From assembly GCA_009741485.1 (NCBI GenBank), contig CM019227.1, positions 18,642,096 through 18,706,095 on the forward strand: DNA of 64,000 nucleotides, given 5' to 3'. Shown here one piece after another: positions 12,096-23,365 of this stretch (its first letter is position 1; each line of letters opens with the position of its first letter). The notes under the pieces are model-generated. The model searched no databases, was not told where the DNA came from, and saw only the letters and a program-made list of their open reading frames with translations. The DNA is from Malurus cyaneus samueli. Lineage: Eukaryota > Chordata > Aves > Passeriformes > Maluridae. The position numbers and the translations under genes were made by a program.

Positions 12096-14474
12096 TTTTG
12101 CTCGTCAGCAGCGCAGGCCCCATGTGTCTGTGGGTGTGTGAGGCAGAAGTGCAGATGTGATGGGACCTCCCTCTCCATGCTGAGCAGTGGCTGGGTGAGT
12201 CTGGAGGAGCCTGGCATGGGATGGGACTATCAGAGTGCACAGTGGCCTTTGGTGCTGTCCTCTGGCTCCAGCAAACCTCCCTCCCTGGCTGCAGGAGCAG
12301 CACAGGTGGAAGAGCAGAGTCACTGGAAGAGAAGTGATGATCAAGCTCCTCTTTGCCTGTACTCAGGGTGCCCTGCATGGCCCTGGCAGTTTCACTCTTT
12401 CCAATTGCTGCACTTTTTGCCTGCATCTTTCCTTTTAAATTCCCTGCAGTCTGCATCACTTGAGTATGCAGAAGTTTTCTCCCAGACTTTCTTCTTTGTC
12501 AAAAATTTGCTGCTTCCCCTGTACCTCGGGAGCCCAAGGATGTCTCAGTTTTGTTTCAACATTCCAGCCACACCAGGGAAGAGCGTGCCTTGGCTGAGGT
12601 GCTCAGAAGTGAGAGGGGAAAGCAGGTTTGTAGTTAGCTGCCTACCCTGCCCTGCACTCGTGGTGCTGCTCTGTGCTCAGGGTGACTAGGAGGGACACAC
12701 GGGGTGTTTTCTTTTGCAGGTAATTTTAAAGTAAATCAAAGAGCTGCTCTGCAGCCTCCACTTCCCAATCTCTAATTTGTCCAAGCATTTCTTAACATTG
12801 GGTAATGAATTGGAATTCACTAGCCCAGTGCTCAAGGGCAAATCCCATTTGCACTGTTGCAATGAAATTTTGTGACACCTTTCCCGTGTCAGAGGCAGTG
12901 ATTTGATCCATAACTGCATGGCTGAGGTTGCAGTCTCCAATTTACAACCAGAAAAATACTTCTAGCTGCAACTGGGGCTTCCAGGCTTCCACCTATCAAT
13001 TGTCATAGAATAACAGAAGGGTTTGGGTTGGAAGAGACCTTAAAGATCATCTCATTCCACCCCCTTGCCATGGGCAGGGACATCATGGCCTGGAGTCTGT
13101 AAGATTTTTTGAGGATAAATAATGTTTGGGAGATACTTTCTGCTGCTTTGGCAGCCCCAGCTGGGCCGGGAGTGAGGGAAGCAGTTCACTTGGTTGTGTG
13201 CATTAATGTAACTTCAGTCTTGGCTGAAGAGAGCAAGAGAGCGGTCTTGGGTGAGAGCAGAAGCCCTGATCAGGAGGTGTGACTGAGGATGTGATTCAAA
13301 TATTCCTTTTGCATCAGTGTCCAGCTCTAGTGAAGCAAAGTAAAGATTTGCACATCATGTTTTCTGTTGTGTGTTTTCCCCCACAAATTTGCTTTGAATA
13401 TAAATGCTGGAGCAGCCGCAGTTTCACCGTGGAGACTGAAGCCCAGGCTCAGATTTGTCTGAAATTCAGTGATGCTGAAAGCTGGCAGCTGCCTTTTTCT
13501 GGCTGTCACAGGGAGAATGTGCAACAGGCAGTGAGTGACAAGCATGTCAGGGTTTGGGGGCTAAAAGCACAGGTGTCATGAGCTGAAACAGAGGACAATG
13601 GAGCAATGTTGTGCGCAAAAATCACGGAGAGGCCTCTTTTTAGTGGGTGAGTTTTTTCTCTGTTATCCCTAATGGAGGAAATCTTGATGCTGAAGGTTTC
13701 TCTCCTGACAGATGTTGGCATTTCCTAGTCCTCCCTGGTTTTTGCTAACAAAATCCCAGTGAGCATCCCCTCCGGGGAGCCTGCAATGTGCCATGGGAGG
13801 GGCTGAGGCTCCCTGTGCATCAGCTGCTCCCCAGGGACAGCACCCCTTTCAGCCCACTGCAGTGTCTGCTGATGCTCTCACCCCATTTGTCCCTGTTCCT
13901 TCCCATCTCCACGTTCTCTGCAGAGACAGGCTGGCCCAGAGTCAGGACAGCCTGGGAATGCAGTGCCAGGGCTTTTTCCCCCTGTAGTGTGACAGATCCA
14001 TACCAGCTCCCACTCCTGGGGGAGGGTTTCTCTTTCCCCAGCAGTTTGTCCTTGTGCCTTGGCTTCTGAACAGAGCACATCACCTCCCTTAGCACCCCGG
14101 GCTGCAGGCTAACGAGCACAGGGCCATGTAATTAATAAATCACCATCAGCATGGCACTGAGTGAATGCATTGGGCATTCTTGCCAAGCCATGCACGTCTG
14201 CTGGGGTCAGGAGGAAGCACGAATAAATTTTGGCTGCTGGTGCCAAACAGAGGGGAGAAAGGATATATGAACATAAAAGTCCATGGTTCCTGCTCACACA
14301 TCTGCTTTTTACTGCCAAATAAAAATTAATGTAATCCATTAGCTAATGCAATCCATCATCAATCCAGTGATTGATAATCATCCCAGAAGAGGACAGCACA
14401 TCCTGGCTTAACGTCAGAGCCAGGAAGGGAGACCTGTTTCCTCACCGAGTGTGCTCAGGCTCATGGCTGCTGGG
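12096..14474. other. Non-coding block with one CR1 tip and an AT-rich island
   Basis: No gene is recognised. The segment holds the inverted CR1 tip at 13.0 kb and, at 14,108-14,400, an AT-rich, repeat-free island with homeodomain-like TAAT cores. Open frames are all below 190 codons and lack exon signals. Confidence 0.55.
13002..13083 (-). mobile_element. CR1 fragment, 3' tip, inverted
   Basis: Read on the minus strand it is the last ~80 bases of CR1. On the plus strand it appears as 'tcatagaataacag', 'gggtttgggttggaagagac', 'cttaaagatcatctcattcc' and 'ttgccatgggcagggaca'. Confidence 0.92.
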
Positions 14475-14702
14475 ATCACAGAATATGTAAGTGGTTTGGG
14501 TTGGAAGGAATGTTAAAACTCATCCCATTCCACCCCCACCTTGGGCAGGGACACCTTCCACTGTCCCAGGCTGCTCCCAGCCCCGTCCAACCTGGCCTTG
14601 GGGCAGCCACAATTTCTCTGGGCAACCTGTGCCAGAGCCTGAGCACCCTCACAGGGATGTGTTTCCTCCCAATATCCATCCCAGTAAACCTTCCATCCCT
14701 CA
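14475..14702 (-). mobile_element. CR1 fragment, inverted
   Basis: Inverted CR1 3' end of ~228 bases. 'atcacagaat' is followed by 'ggtttgggttggaaggaatg', 'gggcagggacaccttccac', 'ccgtccaacctggccttggg' and 'cacctcac...caatatccatccc'. The body stops there, so the element is 5'-truncated. Confidence 0.94.
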
Positions 14703-16136
14703 GGTTAAGGCCATGAAGTTCCTTTACCCTGATCTCATTGCTGGGGTCTGAGGGATGGAGCAGTGCTGGAGCAGATGTCCCTGGGGTTTGTGGTCTGTGT
14801 GGGTGGGAAGCTCAGCCATGCTGGGCGTGGGGCTCCCGTCCTGTGCAGGACTCAGGGGTTGCTCCCCTCTCAGTGACCTGCTGCCGGTGCATGGGGCTTG
14901 TCTGGGTCCCTGCTGGGTCCCTGCTGGGCAGGGTCTCTATCTCTGTCCCTCGCAGCAGCACAGGCTGGCTGGGAAGCAGAGCAGGGATGGCTGTGCTGGC
15001 ACAGAGCCTCTCAGCTGCCTGGAGCCCAGGAGGAGCTGCTGTGACAGTCCATGGGGAGAGGGGCAGGATGGACCCTCCCAAAGGGTCCACGCTCCCCATC
15101 TTTCACTCACGGATGGCTGGTGGAAAGGCAGTGCTGGTTTTGGGGAAGCTGAGCCAACACCTGGCCCTCCAACAGGAGCAGTTGGTGCTCACCATGCCAT
15201 AGTTCCATTTCCATATTGCAGGGAGAAACGGGAGAGGCTGCAGGGAGAAGCTGTACCTCACCAGGGCAGCTGTACCTCACCACACAGGTGATGCCAGGGC
15301 AGAGGATTTGCAGCCTTTCCCTGTGTTTCTCTGTTTTCATATGGCCTGACGAGCAGCAGCACAGCACCCCTGGGAAGTGGTGGGAGCTGTGGGGATTGTT
15401 GGGCAGGTTTTTAATGGGAGTAATGCCATGTGAGCTGGCTGCGAGTGGGGAAGGTGTGAGCACCAGGGTTTTGCACCAGCAGTGAGAGCCAGGCACTGTC
15501 ACAGCTGACGTTTCACTGCAGCAGTGGTTACACACATCTGTTTAATCTCCATCCATTATGCTTTCCAGAGTGAGGAAAACAGTTTGTCCCGATTCCCTTT
15601 ATATTTAGTCTTGTTTTTCACATTAAGTTGGGGGGAGGGTTGGCCTTTTCAGGGAGGATCCCTTGGGAAGTGTGTGCTGGCCTGAGCTGTCCTGGCTGCT
15701 CAGCAGCCATCAGTGGCCACTGCAGAATGTTCCCACCTGTGAGATCCATGCTGAGATCCCTTGAGAGTGACCCCAGGGGCATGGAGGTAAAGGCAGTGCA
15801 TGTGCTGCTGTGTGACACGGGCAACAGTGAGGACAGGCTGCTGGCTCGCTGCAGGCAGCAGGGCTGCTCTCATCCCAGAGCTGGGAAATGAAGGAAGTGG
15901 GAGAAAACCTGTTGTCCTTGGGGGTTTGTTTCTCTGCATATGGAAATCATTGCTGGCTGTGGGATGTGAAGTGCAAGTGCCGAGAAGGGACAGGTTGGGC
16001 CAGGTCCAAGGGCAGGAGTGCAGGCCTTGCTTGGCTTTGCTTCCCTGAAGGAACCCTTTGGAGCCCCAGTCTGGGGGCAAAAAAAAAACCCAGGGATGAG
16101 AAAGGGATTAAATTGGCATGAGAAGGAGCTACAAGA

Positions 16137-16448
16137 GAGCTGGAGAGGGACTTCTGACAAGGGTATGTAGTGATGGAACAAAGGGAACGGCTTCCTACTG
16201 CAAGAGAGCAGGGCTAGATGGGATATTGGGAAGGAATAGTTCCCTGGGAGGGTGGGGAAACCCTGGCACAGGGTGCCCAGAGAAACTGTGGCTGCCCCTG
16301 AATCCCTGGAACTGTCCAAGGCCAGGTTGGAGGAGGTTTGGAACACTCTGGGATAGTGAATGGTGTCCCTGTCCATGGTGGAGGGTGGAATGGGATCGTC
16401 TTTAATGTCTCTTCCAACCCAAACTCAAACCGTTCTGTGATTCTGTGA
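16137..16448 (+). mobile_element. CR1 fragment, ~310 bp
   Basis: It extends from 'ctggagagggacttctgac' through 'atgggatattgggaaggaa', 'accctggcacagggtgccc' and 'aaggccaggttggaggagg' to two copies of the terminal 'ttctgtga' octamer. Having both terminal octamers marks the true 3' end of the insertion. Confidence 0.95.
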
Positions 16449-19400
16449 AACCACTCTTGGTTTGGTCCTCTGTTCCTCCAAGTGTGCTTTCATGGCCCTC
16501 TCTATGTGCTCCAGGTCCCTGCATGAGGGGGTGCCTGTGGTGAGACCCCCAGGTAGTCCTGGGGTGGGCAGGAGGAAGGGAGTGCTGGGCACTTCTGCTG
16601 CCATCTGCATGTGGGTTACAGCCTCCAAGAGAAAAGCAGCCAAAGCACAGGCTCCAGTGGTGGAGCCCTCTCTCATCTTTCCCCCCAAAGTTAACTTTGC
16701 CTTTGCAGACACAAAGGCAGGTCTGTGTCACTGCCTTGGCAGGGCTTGCCATGGCCCAGCGTTGGCTTTGTGTGCCCCGGGCTCCCGGAGCTGCAGATGG
16801 GCTGGGGCGAGTGGCTGCTCAATGCCAGCATTGTCTGTGGCCACCCTGCCTCCCCTGGGGGACAGGCAGTGGTGCTGGCCATGCCCTGTCTTGCTGCTGC
16901 TCTGGGTCCCCAGCACCCCTGAGAGTCAGGCAGTGCCAGTGGGCACAGAGCTGCCGTGCCAACGCCAACCCTGCTGCCCCAGGGTCCATTCCCCATGGTC
17001 CCCCTGCTCCCGCAGGGACCTGTCCCCTGGGTGCCCCTCCCTCAGGCAGGGAGGAGGATTCACTGGATGGAGATGCACCAACCTCAGCCTTTGCCATCTG
17101 CACTGCTGACATATGGGTGGGAGAAAGGGGTGCTGGGTATCCCCATTCCATCTTTAGTGCTCCTGGCACAGGACACAGGGATGAAGCCCTTGGGGACGGT
17201 GTATCCCACCAGGTGTAGGGACCAACGCTCTGCACTGCTGCTCCCTGACTCTCTGCCCTCCTCTGGTCTCCATTTGCCCATATCTGTCTCAGGATGCAGG
17301 AGAAGGTGGAAAATCCAAACTGTGCATAATGCAGGGACAAGCTAGGGGTGCTGGAGCTGGGACAGGGCCTTGGTGGAGGTGGATCCACACAGGGCCTTGG
17401 GGCATGTGTGCAGTTCGTTCTCCAAGTCCAAGTGTGGACTGCAGGGTCCTCCAGTTTCACCTAAGGGAGAGTCAAGCAGGTGTGTGTCAGGGGGAGCCTG
17501 GGCAGAGCTGCCTGCTCACATTGTGCTCTCTGTGGCTTCTTCGACAGGGGTTGGCACAAGTGGCAGGTGAGCACAGCATGGGCTGTGTCCCTTGCCTGAT
17601 TTCTGCCACCGTCCCTCTTTGAGTCTGCCTCTGAACACCTCCTCAGGGCTGTGCTCGTGCCCACACATGATCAGGGTTGTTTTAATGCATGCACGAAGGT
17701 GAGAGCAGGTTTCTGTGGGGTGTCTCCACCCCAGGCTTCTGGCACGAGTCTGATCCCTCTGTGTTTCCTTCCTGCATCCTGTCTGCATGGGGATGGCTGG
17801 GGGTGGGGGTCTGGCTGCTGTCACTAGAGCCCTCTACCCCCTTTTCCATGCTCTCACAGTGGAATTTCAGGGTGAACTCTTTCCTCGAGAAACCTGGGAA
17901 ACCGCAAGCACTGCCCCTGTTTCTGACCCCCATGCAGCCCCCCCGCTTCCAGATGGAGGTGGGAGGAGAGAAGGGAGTAGCAGGAGACCGGTGCTGTTGC
18001 AGGGTGGGTCCCCGGGGGACAGTGGGTTATGTCCCCGTGGTGTGTGGGTGGGGACATGAGAGGGCATGGAGGCACTACTGCTCCTATGGCTCCAGCATTC
18101 GTAGGAGGGGGAAGCACTGCTGGAACCCCTCCCCTGTGCTCAACCCTCACCCTGTCTTGATCCCACTGCCCTCCTTCCACCCCGACTCTGTGTGTTCTTC
18201 ACTCAGTACCAGACTCTTTTGGATGCATGTATCTCATAGAAGATCCATCTTTTTGAAGAATTACTTCTTCATTTTCAGAAGGGTCATCTCATGAGGAGGA
18301 CAGATCTTGTGCTTCTGGAGCAGTGCTTTTGGTTACGTCTCCTACTGAAGGTGCAACTGAACACCAGTGCCCTGGGGGACCTGCTGCTGTCCCTTGTGCC
18401 AGGTCCCCTGCCTGCCCCTTGTGCTGCCTGGCACAGTGATGGATGGTACCGTGTGGGTGGGCTGGGAGGGGCTTCCCAGAAGCTGCTCTTTCTCTGGTGC
18501 TGTGAAATGTGACACTCCTGGGGCTTCTGCTGGGTGCTCCATTCCTGGGTTACTACTCTGGGAAAAAAGGAATGGAAAAATGAGAGGGAAAAATGACTCT
18601 GCAGAAGATGGTGGTTAAGACATCAAAGGCATTGAAGCAGGAGGGAGGTAACAAATCTAATTGTCATGGGGTGCTTCCCTTCTTGGCTCTGGGAATGAGC
18701 AGTATGAGATGGAGAGAGATGCTCTGCACAGAAATGTGCTCTTTGGTGGTGTCAGAGGCAGCTGAGGTGTCAGATATGCCAAGATGACAAGGTGTGATTC
18801 CCATCTAAGCTCTTGCTACAGAGGTGCTGACTAAAGTTGGCAAAGGCACAGCAGGGTGCTAATCCCTTGGCAATGAACAGGAGGCAGAGCACTAAGGCTC
18901 TTTTTCCCTTTTTTCCTCCCCAGCTCTCCTTGTAATTCTGACCTAGAAATTCCTTACTACATTTGCTGAGCTGACTTAGTTGAAGACTTGACTGATTTCT
19001 GGAGGATTAATTATTCAGTAAGCATGCAGAAGGAGAGTAATGTCTGCTCCAAACCTGCTCAGGGTTTCTGGCTTGGGGACAGGTGTCCCTGGGCACATCT
19101 ACTGTGCAGGTGCCTGTTGGGGAGCACATCACAATGTTGTTGTGTCTTGCTGTGGTCCTTCTATTTGTTTTCACTGTGTTTAAGCAGAAAGCCTAATTCT
19201 GGTCTTCAGTGATGCAATTTCAGCTCATGTTCCTCCTTCCTGGAGTCCCTGTGATTGATGTCCCCAAGATCTGTCTCAGCCTCCCAGTTTGGGGTGGGCA
19301 CCTCCATCTTGGCCAGGGCTTTCACAGAGAACCTTGGCTACAGGGGTCTCTGGAGTCCCCCGGGGAAGACCTGCCAGCAGAAGCTCTGCAGAGATCTGGG

Positions 19401-22400
19401 GGTAGTGCTGGGGTTTGGGGGACCCTTGTACCCTGTCCCTGTGGTGGGATGGAGCTGGTCCTCCCTGCAGTTGTGCCTGCATCCCGCTTTTCAGTCTATC
19501 CAGAGCCTCTTTGGCAGGAGCATGCAACAAGCTGCAGTGTGGGTAGTACTCGTTCCTTTAAAGCCAGGTTTTTGTGCTCAGGATCATTCTTCAGATGTGC
19601 AGTGACAGCAACTGTTTTTCAGGTTGCAAATAGCTCCCTGCCCTGGAGAGAGTATGGAGGAATGTATTTCCTTGATCTCCACAGGCTCTTGATGTGCTGA
19701 TGAAAGTGGATTTGCTGTTTAACAGCACAGTAAGGACAGGTTGGCAGTTTCTTTCCTTTCCATGCTTCTCTCATGGTGTTTTGGGAGGAAGCAGGATGAA
19801 GAGGCTGTCAGCAGCCCTTGAACCTATCTTCAGTGCTGGGGGATGACTTGGGGGCTCAGCCCTTCTGTAATTGTGGGAAGGTGGGGGAGAGACCCACAGC
19901 CCCGATGGGCTCCCTGCAACCCTGCCCAAAAGTGCCTGGAGAGAACAAGAACTCCTCAGGAGAGCTTTTACATGGAGTGATCCCGCTGCTCTCTGTTCCT
20001 CTGCACAGGGGCTTTGGCAGGAGGCAGTTTGTCCTGGACACCATCGTACAGGCACAGCTGTCACAGCTGGAGGATCCTGGGCCACCCAGGGTTCTGTAAA
20101 CCCTCTTCTCAGAAGGCAATACACAAAACTTCTGTTTCCCTGACCTGTGTGAACAGGCAGCTTTGCTGGTAGTGACTGCGATGCTTTTTGTTTGTGTTTT
20201 GGCAGAATGATTGCAATAAACAGTAAATGATTTATTAATAACCTGCTCACCAGCTGAGTGGTGGGATGTGTTTGCGCTCTCTTCTCAGCTGCAGGGAGCT
20301 GCCAAAAGCACCAGTGTTCAAAACTGACACGTTTAGCTGATAAGGAGGGGTGTGCAGCTGCTGGGGCTGCTCCTGGGGCAGCAGACATCGGTGCCAGGGT
20401 CCCCCAAAACCCAGCCGATCTCATGGGGTGCACGGGCAGCACTGTGGTTTTGGGGAGGGCGTTTCTCTGCTGGATCCACACTGGTGCTCCTAGCAGAAAA
20501 ACACAGAGGTGAGGAATGCTCTGCCTGGAGCAGCCCCCCGTGAGCTTTATGGGTGCTGGGGGATGTTGGTAAGGAGCTGCTGTCACCCCAAAGGGCCGGC
20601 CAGCCCAGGGCAATGCCCTGCAGCCTGCTCATGCCTCCTGCACCAATGGCAGAAGTTGGCATTTCACACCAAGTCGTCCTCGCAGGCAGTCTGCAGGCAT
20701 CTATTTTCCAAATTTTCTAACTTCTCTCCCCTCTGGATTTTGGAAATCTGTCATCCTTGCTTGGATCAGAGCAATTAAATTTGAGCTGTTACTTCTTCTG
20801 TAAGTCCACCTTCAGCCAGGTCCTGCAGGAGCTTCTGCAAAGGCTGAACCATAAGGGGTTTAAAGGGAGCAAGGAAGAGTTGGGAGATGTGAGTGGCTCA
20901 GCTTCACCCTGCTATGGGAAGCTGAGAGGGTCTGGAGGATGAGGGCAGTAGGTGGGTGAATGAGTGAAGGACAGGCTGTGTTTGCAGAATTGAGCTCAGC
21001 CCTGCAGCATGGGGAGCAACATCTCAGAGTAGGACTTGGCTGCCTGGGATATTCCCAGAGCCAGACTGGTAGAATGGCCTTTTTAAGGAGCTGTCTGCAG
21101 GTGTGTGCAGTGTGTGGGGAGCAAATTGCGCTGGAGAGCCACTGCAGAGGAGTGTTATCCACAGGTGTAACCCCCCACACACACACACTGTGTGCTTGTG
21201 GAGGCACCTGATCTCTGCAGTGGAGCCTGGCACAGCACCCAAGCCAGCAGGTTCCCTTGGAAAGGCATGGGAATTGGCAGCTGTGAGCCTGGAGAGCAGC
21301 AGAGCGTGAGGTGTGCAGGTGGCTGTGGGTTACACTCAGGACCTCAAAATGATCCCTGCGGCTGTGAGTGAGCCCAAGGTGTCAGCTCCAGTTCCCTGGG
21401 AAAATGATCTGCAGGTGCCTCGTGCGGGGTGGATGGGTTTCCTCTGCAGAAGGGCTCTGTGGATGGGAGCTCTGCTGTGTGAACTCTTCCCTGCATCTGC
21501 TCCCTCTGGACAAGCCCAGTGTTTCCTGCTCAGGCGCCATTGCAAAGGTGCCCAACAGTGAGGGGCTGTTGTTAATGTAGTCTGTGCTGCTTAGGAAGTG
21601 ACACTTGCTGCAGCCCTGAATAATGCTGCACTGAACTGGGGGGTTAGCTCCCCAAAGCCATGAGATTCTTTAGCACATGACGTTCCTGATGCTGGGACAG
21701 CCTGCGGTCCTCTGGTCCCATCAGCTCTGGGCAAAGGAGCCGGGGTTAATCCCTGCGTGTCTGTCACGACAAGCACCAGCAAGTGCTTTGGATTCCCGAA
21801 GTGCCACGGTCTCCAGTGGGGCTGCTGTAGGTCACTCACTCTTCTCTGGGAAAAAGTCCCAGGTCTGAGGTGTTGAACCTCCCTGCTTGCCCTGGCCTGG
21901 GGCTGTTTGTGCTGTTCCTGCAGCCTCGGGAGCCATTGGATTCCAGTGGGAACCAGCCAGCGATCTCAGTGAGTGTTCCTTTGGTTCTTCCCTTGGAATC
22001 AAGATCCATCTCGCTCTCCGCAGGCACGGCACGGCTGTGTCTGCACATTTGCTTTACTGCTAATGGAGCTGCTGCCTTACCCATTTGTTTCATCCAGAAA
22101 GGGCTCACGAGAGCGACTGCAGCTTTCCCTTTGCTCCACAGAGCTGCTCGGTTCGCCTGGATAGTTGCAGTGATTGCTGGATTTCATCAGATGAGAGGCG
22201 CATCTTTCTTAATAGCCTGCGTAATTTTTTCCAAAGGGACCCATTGCATTAAATCTTCAATCCAGCCAGCTGCTAAGGAAGAGCAGTCAGGCTCCCTGCA
22301 TTTTCTGTGGAGCTCTTGCACAGCCCTGTTACCTGAGAGGCTTTCCCCTTTGGAGTAGCTGGAGCCGATGCAGTCGGAGTCTTTGGAAGGGAGCTAGAGT

Positions 22401-23202
22401 GTCAAAAGGCCTTGTTGCTCCTCTGCTTTCTCCCTGTCCTTTTTTGTAATGCCACAACTTTTGTGTGCATCCTCTCTGTGCTTTGTGTTCTTGGGTCACA
22501 TCAGCTGGAGCAGTGTGAAATAAACTGCACAGGATTTGGGATGCACTGTTGCAGGGCTGCTACCAACAGCCCTGTTTTAGCAGGTTGCATCTGCTAAAAT
22601 TCTGCTGATTTCTTTTCTTTCCATCCTCAAAATCCCTGCTTACCCCAATTTCTTAAGAGTTGCAAGGTTGCTGACTGTCATTTTTGGTAGCTTCTTTTAT
22701 AAAACGTCTTTTAGAAATCAGGTGACATTTTGCCGAGCCTGCTGCTGCCTGCCCTGCTCCTGGGCAGGGAAGAGAGAGGTTTGTGCTGGCCTGGCTCACA
22801 CTGCCCCATCCTACTTATGCTGATTTGACTTTTATGTTGCATTTGCTGCATGCTCTGACCTTTTCTTCCATCCTATCCCATTCTTTCTGCTCTCGCAGCC
22901 TTTTTTGCAAGGCAGGAGTAATTTGGGAGGGAAGCCTCATTCGTTTTTCATGCTCAGCCACGGGTGCAGCTGTTGACTGTGCTGGCAATTGCCTTTGATA
23001 GACATTTACAGAGACAGTGACCTGTGAAAGAGTAAATCAAAGACTCAAAGCTGGTGCCTGGGAGGCACCTTAATCTTGTGTGTTCCTCTGCAAATAGTGG
23101 GCAGGTAAAAAAGATGTATCTGCAAATCAGGCAGAGTTCAGCAGTAGGGTGCAGCTTCCCTAGGAAAAGGGGGCTGAGGATGACTGGGACATCTTCAGAC
23201 TT
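16449..23202. other. Non-coding block, no gene recognised
   Basis: About 6.7 kb of unique sequence without a recognisable exon. Several overlapping open frames reach 170-280 codons (for example on the minus strand at 19.8-20.6 kb). Their translations are Cys/His/Pro/Gln-rich and domain-free, as expected from moderately GC-rich non-coding DNA. Repeat-poor islands at 20,160-20,260 and 22,000-22,360 look like candidate conserved elements. Confidence 0.55.
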
Positions 23203-23365
23203 ACAGAATCATGGATTGTCCTGAGTGGGAAAAAACCCATGAGGATCATCCAGTCCAACTCCCAGTCCTGCACAGACTTCACAGCAATCCCACGCTGTGC
23301 CAGACAGCCCTGTCACTGGAGCTCTGGCAGCCTTGGGGCCATGCCCATTTCCTGGGGAGCCTGGG
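23203..23365 (-). mobile_element. CR1 fragment, inverted
   Basis: 'acagaatcatggattg' leads into 'gaggatcatccagtccaact', 'cctgcacagacttcacagca', 'agctctggcagccttggggc' and 'ttcctggggagcctggg'. This is the complement of the CR1 subfamily that includes 'gttggactcgatgatcc'. The same type occurs inverted at 29.2 and 30.1 kb. Confidence 0.9.

Noticed and set aside
19771..20613. 280-codon minus-strand frame
   Set aside because: Compositionally random (Ala/Pro/Ser/Arg-rich), no domain, and within the tail of chance frame lengths for this GC content.
21170..21192. CA-rich stretch as a microsatellite
   Set aside because: Only about seven CA dinucleotides after a C run; too short and interrupted to list as a separate repeat.
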